A stretch of 5,367 bases of DNA from Flavobacteriaceae bacterium (GTDB taxonomy: Bacteria > Bacteroidota > Bacteroidia > Flavobacteriales > Flavobacteriaceae). Positions 1-4,908 of the stretch are shown here, piece by piece. Made by a program: the position numbers and the translations under genes. Below the pieces are notes generated by a model that was given only the letters and a program-made list of their open reading frames with translations, was not told the DNA's origin and did no database searches. The first letter of the stretch is position 1, and each line of letters starts with the position of its first letter. The stretch lies in contig JABSPP010000134.1 in the NCBI GenBank assembly GCA_013214275.1, positions 1-5,367 on the forward strand, written 5' to 3'.

Positions 1-606
1 CTTGGATCGATCAATTTGATAAAACCATAAATCGTTGGATCCTAGATCGACTGCAATGACATCTTTTGTTTCAGGATGAATCCAAGTAGAATGTACATGT
101 GCAGCTTCTTGTCTCGGATGATTAGACCCACCAGTGTGTTGATTTGAATCCAAGAAGGTTAACTTTCCATTTTCATCTAATTTAGATAATACAACATTTC
201 CTCCAGTGTAATTAGATGTAATCACATAATTATCCTCCGTAATCGTCACATGACATGGATTGTTTCCATAAGAATGTATTTTATCTACCAAAACCAAACG
301 ATCGTTGCCAATTCGAAATGAAGAAATAGAACCATCACTTTCTCCTTCTTTGGTACTTTCGTTCACCGCAACCAAAAACTTTCTATCTTTTGTGTATGCC
401 AGAAAGGACGGATTCTCTGAAATTACCATGACTTTTAGATTCTTGAACTGTCCATTTGCATTGAAATCAGCTTTATAAATCCCTTTGCTTTCCGCTTTGG
501 TGTAGGTTCCAATGTAAAAACTTTGTGAGGTATCCACAGGAGTATTCTCAGTGCAGGACATGATTAACAGCGTTAATAGGATTCCTGAGAAATAGTTCGA
601 TTTCAT
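1..606 (-). CDS. Lactonase-family seven-bladed beta-propeller lipoprotein, N-terminal 202 residues (3' end outside window)
   Basis: Translating the minus strand from the ATG at 606 gives 202 uninterrupted residues up to the window edge. Residues 1-18 form a lipoprotein signal peptide: a short charged start, a hydrophobic core, and lipobox I-M-S-C with Cys18 as the predicted lipidation site. The mature part opens with FYIGTYTKAESKGIY (residues 30-44). It continues with NPCHVTI (116-122), a TGGN turn (134-137), the histidine-rich QEAAHVHS (166-173) and VDLGSNDLWFYQID (186-199). These are hallmarks of the Lactonase family (PF10282; E. coli Pgl/YbhE and relatives), whose members are about 340-380 residues long, so roughly half is present. 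Cytoplasmic members hydrolyse 6-phosphogluconolactone. The signal peptide places this one outside the cytoplasm, so that substrate is doubtful and no gene symbol is given. Its ATG overlaps the stop of the upstream peptidase gene (ATGA), implying one transcript and coupled translation. Family assignment is firm; substrate unknown. Confidence 0.9.
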   Translation of the reverse strand, partial: MKSNYFSGILLTLLIMSCTENTPVDTSQSFYIGTYTKAESKGIYKADFNANGQFKNLKVMVISENPSFLAYTKDRKFLVAVNESTKEGESDGSISSFRIGNDRLVLVDKIHSYGNNPCHVTITEDNYVITSNYTGGNVVLSKLDENGKLTFLDSNQHTGGSNHPRQEAAHVHSTWIHPETKDVIAVDLGSNDLWFYQIDRSK

Positions 607-2354
607 TTAAATACTTTGTAGATGGGTAATAAGTTGTGAGCTTTTTCGTAATAGGGACTCTTCTTGAAGATGAAATTCAATTGAGCACGAGGGCTTTTAG
701 TAAAATTTTGATCATTCTTTAATTTTTCTTCAAACTCCTTCTGAATTTCTGGATTGTCCTTTAAAAACTGCTCTGCTATGTCTTCAAAAACATAAGCAGA
801 ATACCCCTCTTTTTGTTGTAAAATTGTATCAAAAAAATTCCAATTAAAGAAAGAGTCCGTTGCCTCGGGTTCGAGTGTTTCAATGATATATCGTATTCCT
901 TTCTGTTGTGTAGGGATGTATATATCTCCTTTGAAAAATTGCTGCTCAACAGTGTCTTTAGTCACTTCTGTATCATAGTGCAAATAGTGGCCTTCATATG
1001 CATTTTTTCTAGTTTTATACTTTTTAATTCTCATATATTCCGCGAGAATTATTGTGTCATTATCAAATTTTTTATATTGAATTTGGTTGTTGTCTAAACG
1101 CTCTAAAATTTTACTCCAGCCATTTTTTAAAATGTATGCTTTGGGAATAGTCACCTCTTTTTTTGGTCGGTATTCGTTGTAATAGTCCACAGGTTCTAGG
1201 TAGGGTTTGGAGCGGTCATAAAACATCCGTTTTCCGGTGGTTACTTTACTGTCTATGTACGTACCTTGGTACCCTCTAAACTGAATGGTTGCAGGTTCTT
1301 TTTTGGGATTGATTTCAAATGTAATGGGATAGGCTTCCTTAGCTAAGATTTCATGTACTGCATTTTTACGCAGTGCCTTGATATCTACTGAGCGTTCTTC
1401 AGTAAATTCTAACATTGAATGCATCAGTGCGTAGGTTTGTTCAACTCGTATTTTGTAGGGCTTTAGCATGTGGGTTTCTACCATCATTCCGAAGGTGTTG
1501 AATAGTGTTGTATAACCGGTGGAATAGCGAGGTGAATCAAAAAACTGAGTCCATCCCTCTTTAGGGGTTTTCCCCCAAACATTCACATAGGGCGTGATGG
1601 GAATTCTCTTAATGATTAAAGACGTTTCTAATGCGGGACGCATTTGAGTTTCTATAAATTTGCCAAGGGCTCCTCCTAGTTTGTTATGCTGCGTAAAGAG
1701 GTGGGTTATTGCGTATTGGTAGTCAGCTCCGTTGCTTACATGATTGTCGATAAATACATCTGGATCTATGGTATGAAAAATCTGAGCAAAGGAGACTGCA
1801 TTTTTAGTATCTTGTTTGACAAAATCGCGATTTAAGTCGTAATTCTGAGCATTTCCGCGAAACCCATATTCTTTAGGACCATTTTGATTGACTCTGGTAT
1901 GGGAATTTCTGTTAAGTGCTCCTCCTATGTTGTAAATAGGAATGATGTTAATTAGGGTGTTTTTATAGCTTTTTTTCAGTGAGTCAGATTGAACGATGTC
2001 TCTAAGCTTCATCATAGAAGCATCAATTCCATCAGACTCTCCAGGGTGAATTCCGTTATTGATTAAGACCCTGTTCTTGGGTGAATTTTTAATGATGTTG
2101 ATATCCGTTTTTCCATCGGTATTGAAGATAACTAGGTGGAGTGGGTGTCCTGAATCGGTCTCTCCTATTTCTGTTAAGGTGATTTCTGGGTAGCTATCAG
2201 CTAATTGCTGATAGTACTCGATTGTTTCTTTGTAGGTTGCTGTTGCTGTACCGTTGGACTTTTCGAAAGTGGTTTTAAAATCTTTGGTACTGGAACTTTG
2301 TTGCTTGCATGCTAAGAAACATATTACAAATAGCAACGATAATGTTTTTTTCAT
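603..2354 (-). CDS. M14-family zinc carboxypeptidase-like lipoprotein
   Basis: This 583-residue protein starts with a lipoprotein signal peptide (MKK, hydrophobic core, F-L-A-C with Cys16). The M14 metallopeptidase domain spans about residues 38-325. NNGIHPGESDG holds the zinc-binding HxxE pair His103/Glu106, and FIDNHVSNG supplies the third zinc ligand, His205. NYDLNRDF carries Asn175-Arg176, the usual binders of the substrate C-terminal carboxylate. GMMVETHM carries Glu293, the expected general base. All catalytic positions are therefore present and the enzyme should be active, probably trimming peptides in the periplasm or at the outer membrane. About 250 further residues follow the domain, including IETLEP (491-496), DSFFNWNFFD (500-509) and QQKEGYSAY (513-521). 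I recall this block from Bacteroidota M14 proteins, but its role is unknown to me. The gene begins 2 bp after coaD and its TGA overlaps the next ATG. The substrate, protein or peptidoglycan peptide, cannot be decided. Confidence 0.9.
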   Translation of the reverse strand: MKKTLSLLFVICFLACKQQSSSTKDFKTTFEKSNGTATATYKETIEYYQQLADSYPEITLTEIGETDSGHPLHLVIFNTDGKTDINIIKNSPKNRVLINNGIHPGESDGIDASMMKLRDIVQSDSLKKSYKNTLINIIPIYNIGGALNRNSHTRVNQNGPKEYGFRGNAQNYDLNRDFVKQDTKNAVSFAQIFHTIDPDVFIDNHVSNGADYQYAITHLFTQHNKLGGALGKFIETQMRPALETSLIIKRIPITPYVNVWGKTPKEGWTQFFDSPRYSTGYTTLFNTFGMMVETHMLKPYKIRVEQTYALMHSMLEFTEERSVDIKALRKNAVHEILAKEAYPITFEINPKKEPATIQFRGYQGTYIDSKVTTGKRMFYDRSKPYLEPVDYYNEYRPKKEVTIPKAYILKNGWSKILERLDNNQIQYKKFDNDTIILAEYMRIKKYKTRKNAYEGHYLHYDTEVTKDTVEQQFFKGDIYIPTQQKGIRYIIETLEPEATDSFFNWNFFDTILQQKEGYSAYVFEDIAEQFLKDNPEIQKEFEEKLKNDQNFTKSPRAQLNFIFKKSPYYEKAHNLLPIYKVFK

Positions 2355-2356
2355 AC

Positions 2357-2821
2357 CTAAATATCGACTTTTGAAGCTACGGAATTAGGAACCAAACTTG
2401 CCGCGTTTCCTCCATTTCTCATGACATCTCTAACGATAGATGAGCTGATATAGGATGTTTCAGCACTTGTTAATAAGAATATGGTTTCAATTCCTGATAG
2501 TTTTCTGTTGGTTTGCGCAATTGATTTTTCAAATTCGAAATCTGCAGGGTTCCTGAGCCCTCGAAGAATGAAGTTTGCATTAATTTCTTTGCAATAGTTT
2601 ACGGTAAGACCTTTGTAGGTCTCAACGGAAATTTTTTCTTCTGCAAAAAAGGTATTCCCTATAAATTTCATGCGTTCTTCTACGGAAAACATATAGTTCT
2701 TTTTTGCGTTGATACCGATGGCAATAACAATTTCATCAAACAAGGGTAGCCCTCTTTTGATGATGTCTACATGACCTAGGGTAATTGGGTCAAATGAGCC
2801 TGGGAAAACTGCTTTTTTCAT
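2357..2821 (-). CDS. coaD: Phosphopantetheine adenylyltransferase (coenzyme A biosynthesis)
   Basis: CoaD transfers AMP from ATP to 4'-phosphopantetheine, giving dephospho-CoA and pyrophosphate, the penultimate step of CoA synthesis in the cytoplasm. At 154 residues it has the normal length (about 160). AVFPGSFDPITLGHVDII (residues 4-21) holds the nucleotidyltransferase TxGH motif (Thr14-Gly16-His17). Lys41 in NAKKNYMF, the RGLR motif (87-90) followed by DFEFE, and the ATP-binding ISSSIVR (125-131) all align with known CoaD signatures. An in-frame TAA two codons upstream makes this ATG the only sensible start. No Shine-Dalgarno sequence precedes it, as is usual in Bacteroidota. It follows ddl after 117 bp with no clear promoter of its own, and the M14 peptidase gene follows 2 bp after its TAG. 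Read-through from ddl is therefore plausible. Confidence 0.98.
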   Translation of the reverse strand: MKKAVFPGSFDPITLGHVDIIKRGLPLFDEIVIAIGINAKKNYMFSVEERMKFIGNTFFAEEKISVETYKGLTVNYCKEINANFILRGLRNPADFEFEKSIAQTNRKLSGIETIFLLTSAETSYISSSIVRDVMRNGGNAASLVPNSVASKVDI

Positions 2822-2846
2822 GCGTTAGTATTTGATCTTTAAATTA

Positions 2847-2867
2847 GATGCAGAGAAAATCTGTATC
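2847..2867 (-). repeat. Small inverted repeat in the ddl-coaD gap
   Basis: Arms GATGCAGA (2847-2854) and TCTGTATC (2860-2867) pair at 7 of 8 positions around a 5-nt loop, with an A-C mismatch in the minus-strand transcript. No U-run follows in the direction of transcription, so a classical intrinsic terminator is unlikely. It could modestly affect ddl-coaD read-through or be chance in AT-rich DNA. I see nothing else definite in the 117-bp gap: no TAnnTTTG motif and no credible small gene. Confidence 0.3.
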
Positions 2868-2938
2868 ATTATTTCTATGTGTTGTTGAGAATTTTATCAA
2901 TGGGATGTCATTTTAATCTCGTTCTGAAATTTTTTAAA

Positions 2939-3913
2939 TTATTCTTGAAGTGACATCGATATTGCATTGTCAAATAGTTCGGATAAGCTAATATTGGCTT
3001 TTTTGGCTTGTTGTGGCAGAATACTCTCTGCTGTTAAACCTGGTACTGTATTGATCTCTAGGAAATAAGGTTCCCCACGAACAATAATAAACTCTGAGCG
3101 AGAAAAGCCAGTCATATTCAAAATTTGGTAAATGTTTTGTGCAACTTTCTGAACTTTTTCTCTTATTTCTTCTGAAATTCTTGCCGGTGTGATCTCTTGT
3201 GATGCTCCTTCGTATTTGGCATTGTAATCAAAAAAGTCGTTTTTTGGGACAATTTCTGTCACGGGAAGTACCTTGATGGCTCCTTGATACTCTATAACTC
3301 CCACTGATACTTCGGTTCCGTCTAAAAAAGACTCTATGAGTATCTCAGAATCTTCTTTGAATGCTTTTTTGATGGCGTTTGGAAGTTCTTCTGTGTTGTA
3401 CACTTTTGAAATCCCAAAGCTGGAGCCTGCGTTGTTAGGTTTTACAAAGCAGGGGAGTCCTACTTTCTCAATGATACTAACCATATTCATTTTATCTCCC
3501 TGGTTCAAATAATACGAAGTTGCTGTTCTAACTCCGTATGCTCTAACCACACTCAAGGTATCTCTTTTGTTAAATGTAAGTGCCATTTGATAAAAAGGGG
3601 CTGATGTATGTTTGATTCCTAACAATTCCAGATAGGCTAGGATAGCTCCATTCTCTCCAGGAGCTCCGTGAATGGCGTTAAAGACGCAATCAAAATGAAT
3701 TTGATCCCCATCTACTGTTACTGAAAAGTCATCTTTATTGATAGGATATTCTTTTTCGTTCGCTAGATATATCCACTTGTCTTTTAAAATATGAATCTGA
3801 TAGCCTTGATATTTATTCCTATCTAATGATTGATAGACTACACTCCCACTTTTTAATGAGATCTCCACTTCTGATGAATAGCCTCCCATGATGATGGCAA
3901 TGTTTTTTTTCAT
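2939..3913 (-). CDS. ddl: D-alanine--D-alanine ligase
   Basis: Ddl is an ATP-grasp enzyme that joins two D-alanines in the cytoplasm for the peptidoglycan stem peptide. The 324-residue length is typical. GGYSSEVEISL (residues 10-20) includes Glu15, matching the E. coli DdlB first-subsite glutamate. HGAPGENG (82-89) is the N-terminal signature. CFVKPNNAGSSFGISKV (155-171) holds ATP-binding Lys158 and the Ser-Ser loop. FFDYNAKYEGAS (227-238) contains the Lys-Tyr pair (233-234) expected of D-Ala-D-Ala ligases rather than VanA-type D-Ala-D-lactate ligases. FLEINTVPGLT (284-294) supplies metal ligands Glu286 and Asn288. The usual metal-binding Asp appears as Glu274 in FSRSEF. An in-frame TAA two codons upstream fixes the start. 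The gene diverges from the PASTA gene and probably leads the leftward unit. A perfect -7/-33 promoter motif lies about 90 bp upstream of its start codon. Confidence 0.98.
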   Translation of the reverse strand: MKKNIAIIMGGYSSEVEISLKSGSVVYQSLDRNKYQGYQIHILKDKWIYLANEKEYPINKDDFSVTVDGDQIHFDCVFNAIHGAPGENGAILAYLELLGIKHTSAPFYQMALTFNKRDTLSVVRAYGVRTATSYYLNQGDKMNMVSIIEKVGLPCFVKPNNAGSSFGISKVYNTEELPNAIKKAFKEDSEILIESFLDGTEVSVGVIEYQGAIKVLPVTEIVPKNDFFDYNAKYEGASQEITPARISEEIREKVQKVAQNIYQILNMTGFSRSEFIIVRGEPYFLEINTVPGLTAESILPQQAKKANISLSELFDNAISMSLQE

Positions 3914-3931
3914 TTTTTATCGCTTGATACA

Positions 3932-3939
3932 CAAAAATA
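3932..3939 (-). promoter_or_regulatory. Proximal -7-like element upstream of ddl
   Basis: On the minus strand this reads TATTTTTG, a perfect match to the Bacteroidota -7 consensus TAnnTTTG, lying 18 bp before the ddl ATG. No TTG occurs at the expected -33 distance, and the start site would leave only about a dozen untranslated bases. It is weaker than the distal candidate and may be chance in AT-rich DNA. Confidence 0.3.
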
Positions 3940-3949
3940 CATGATTTTT

Positions 3950-3980
3950 TTGACACGTTTCCATTTAATTCAAATATTTG
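3950..3980 (+). promoter_or_regulatory. Candidate plus-strand promoter upstream of the inverted-repeat cluster
   Basis: TTG at 3950-3952 is followed after 20 bp by AATATTTG at 3973-3980, a 7-of-8 match to TAnnTTTG. The spacing fits Bacteroidota sigma-A promoters. Transcription would start near 3986 and run through the inverted-repeat cluster, either as a separate RNA or as a leader of about 360 nt for the PASTA gene. The -7 element is half of a perfect 10-bp palindrome, CAAATATTTG (3971-3980). Confidence 0.3.
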
Positions 3981-3999
3981 ATAATCAGTGATATAATTT

Positions 4000-4028
4000 C
4001 AAACATACGCCAGTGTGTATTTGATCAA
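4000..4028 (-). promoter_or_regulatory. Predicted distal promoter of ddl
   Basis: On the minus strand, TTG (4028-4026) is followed after 18 bp by TATGTTTG (4007-4000). Both elements match the Bacteroidota -33/-7 consensus (TTG and TAnnTTTG) at an accepted spacing. The start site would lie near 3994, giving ddl a 5' leader of about 80 nt. This is the best promoter match found for the leftward genes. Its -33 element abuts the base of the inverted-repeat cluster, which could therefore act as an operator. Confidence 0.55.
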
Positions 4029-4029
4029 C

Positions 4030-4115
4030 TCCTTTGTAAGGGTTTCCCTTGAGTATACTCAAAAAATTAAATGAAACCCTCTCAAAGGGATCTGTTTAAC
4101 TAGGGTTAGTACCCC
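4030..4115. repeat. Cluster of overlapping inverted repeats with alternative pairings
   Basis: Several perfect inverted repeats overlap here. AGGGTTTC (4039-4046) pairs with GAAACCCT (4073-4080). Outside that, CCTTTG (4031-4036) pairs with CAAAGG (4083-4088) across a 2x2 mismatch, giving a two-part stem. Within the loop lies a perfect 14-bp palindrome, TTGAGTATACTCAA (4049-4062). AAGGG-TTT-CCCTT (4038-4050) can instead fold locally. AACCCT (4075-4080) can alternatively pair with AGGGTT (4102-4107), whose GGGT can also pair with ACCC (4111-4114). These pairings exclude one another, as in attenuators or switching leaders, but the same palindromes could be protein-binding sites. No U-run terminator follows on either strand. 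Function is unknown. Confidence 0.6.
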
Positions 4116-4180
4116 AGCAAAAGAAAACGATTAAACACCAAATGATTGCTGTAAATTTAGTCGAATGATATTGAGCTAGA

Positions 4181-4208
4181 CAAAAATAATTTTTGATATC
4201 AATCAAAA
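4181..4208. repeat. AT-rich inverted repeats upstream of the PASTA gene
   Basis: CAAAAAT-A-ATTTTTG (4181-4195) is a 7-bp inverted repeat with a one-base centre. TTTTGAT (4191-4197) also pairs with ATCAAAA (4202-4208) around the palindrome TTGATATCAA (4193-4202). The left part read on the minus strand (TATTTTTG, 4188-4181) is another perfect TAnnTTTG match. Such repeats are common by chance in very AT-rich DNA, so an operator role is only a possibility. Confidence 0.3.
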
Positions 4209-4252
4209 TTTTACGTTCTATTCGAAAAAAAGAATTTAACTTTTCAATAAGA

Positions 4253-4279
4253 AATCTCGTTAGTTTTCGTTGTGAGATT
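4253..4279. repeat. Inverted repeat AATCTC/GAGATT
   Basis: AATCTC (4253-4258) and GAGATT (4274-4279) form a 6-bp stem around a 15-nt loop. An overlapping alternative pairs TTCAAT (4243-4248) with ATTGAA (4277-4282). It lies just upstream of the predicted PASTA promoter and could be an operator, but the arms are short. Confidence 0.25.
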
Positions 4280-4285
4280 GAAGAA

Positions 4286-4322
4286 TTGTCTATTCAAAGA
4301 ATACTATTTTTGACTACTTTTG
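4286..4322 (+). promoter_or_regulatory. Predicted promoter of the PASTA-rluD unit, with tandem -7 elements
   Basis: Two perfect TAnnTTTG motifs lie in tandem: TATTTTTG (4305-4312) and TACTTTTG (4315-4322). A TTG at 4286-4288 is 16 bp before the first, slightly short of the usual spacing, and 26 bp before the second. Start sites would give 5' leaders of roughly 16-28 nt before the ATG at 4345. The A-rich bases 4334-4339 before the start codon fit Bacteroidota initiation without a Shine-Dalgarno sequence. Confidence 0.5.
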
Positions 4323-4344
4323 TTTTATCATCTAAAAAAGAATC

Positions 4345-4899
4345 ATGAGTTTCTTTCGTTTTATTGTAAGCAAATCTTTCTTGCGTCAAATAGTCATTGC
4401 CTCAGTAGGTTTGGTGGTTTTTGTTTTTTTACTCAAATGGTGGTTAGGCTACACTACAAATCACAATCAGAAAATTGAAGTTCCAGATTTGAATAGGATG
4501 TCACTATCGGATGTTAAAATGACGTTAGAAAATCTTAATCTTGATTTTATTGTCATAGATTCTGCGAGTTATAACCCAAATTATCCAAAACGTTCCGTAA
4601 TAGAGCAGTTTCCTGAAGCTGGTGATTTTGTAAAGGAAAAACGAAAAATTTATTTAACACTCAACCCTTCCAAATACAGAGATATTACAATTCCTGATTT
4701 GAACGGTCGTACGAAGCGTCAGGCGATATCTCAGTTGCAATCTATTGGTTTTAAAATTGGAGAATTTACTACAGTAAGGGATATTGGTAAGGACGTCGTT
4801 CGTGGATTAAAATTTGAAGGGAAATCACTGAAATCTGGTAAAAAGCTTCCAAAAAATTCTGTAATTGACCTGGTATTAGGTGATGGGAAAGGTGGTTAA
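4345..4899 (+). CDS. Membrane-anchored protein with two PASTA domains
   Basis: The 184-residue protein has a short basic N-terminus, one hydrophobic helix (about residues 14-34) and an extracytoplasmic part made of two PASTA repeats. Repeat 1 (about 43-108) runs from IEVPDLNRMS through VIEQFPEAGDFV to IYLTLN. Repeat 2 (about 112-180) runs from ITIPDLNGRT through the GKKLP turn to VIDLVLGDG and is less canonical, lacking the Q-x-P segment. There is no kinase, transpeptidase or transglycosylase domain, unlike the PknB/StkP kinases and PBP2x-type proteins in which PASTA was defined. In those families PASTA units bind muropeptides, beta-lactams or partner proteins, so a periplasmic peptidoglycan-linked role is plausible, and the divergent ddl gene agrees. 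An in-frame TAA at 4333-4335 supports this start. The rluD-like gene follows after 9 bp in the same frame, suggesting an operon. Domain call is firm; function inferred. Confidence 0.92.
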   Translation: MSFFRFIVSKSFLRQIVIASVGLVVFVFLLKWWLGYTTNHNQKIEVPDLNRMSLSDVKMTLENLNLDFIVIDSASYNPNYPKRSVIEQFPEAGDFVKEKRKIYLTLNPSKYRDITIPDLNGRTKRQAISQLQSIGFKIGEFTTVRDIGKDVVRGLKFEGKSLKSGKKLPKNSVIDLVLGDGKGG

Positions 4900-4908
4900 A
4901 ATAACTTC

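Larger units (their letters stand above)
3914..4344. other. 431-bp divergent intergenic region with promoters and clustered inverted repeats
   Basis: This stretch separates the divergently transcribed ddl and PASTA genes and is much longer than the other gaps in the window. It is strongly AT-rich except for a patch at about 4030-4115 with repeated GGG/CCC runs. I find no protein-coding frame beyond peptides of 16 codons or fewer, and no tRNA or rRNA. It contains promoter-like motifs in both directions and many inverted repeats, listed separately. A small RNA or long structured leader is possible but unproven. Confidence 0.8.

Noticed and set aside
1..60. Repeated TTGGATC and GATCGA words at the left edge
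   Set aside because: They fall within the lactonase coding frame and are too short and irregular to be a repeat element.
906..1097. Plus-strand 63-codon open frame
   Set aside because: It lies entirely antisense within the M14 peptidase gene, which has intact catalytic motifs. Its hydrophobic, low-complexity product looks like a reverse-strand artefact.
2825..2869. Fourteen-codon minus-strand frame (MIQIFSASNLKIKY) just upstream of coaD
   Set aside because: Too short, with no initiation signal and no recognised leader-peptide features; chance is the simplest explanation.
3902..3918. Poly-T/A runs at the ddl start as a possible phase-variation tract
   Set aside because: The run encodes the common MKKN start. 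The peptidase and coaD genes also begin with MKK and A-runs, so it reflects A-rich initiation rather than a switch, and ddl is normally essential.
3941..3991. Sixteen-codon plus-strand frame beginning at ATG 3941
   Set aside because: It overlaps the promoter motifs, would start upstream of any plausible plus-strand transcription start, and has no similarity I recognise.
4038..4090. Inverted repeats as a transposable element (MITE) or intrinsic terminator
   Set aside because: No target-site duplication or terminal inverted-repeat boundary is evident and no second copy occurs in the window. No U-run follows the stem on either strand, and divergent genes need no terminator here.
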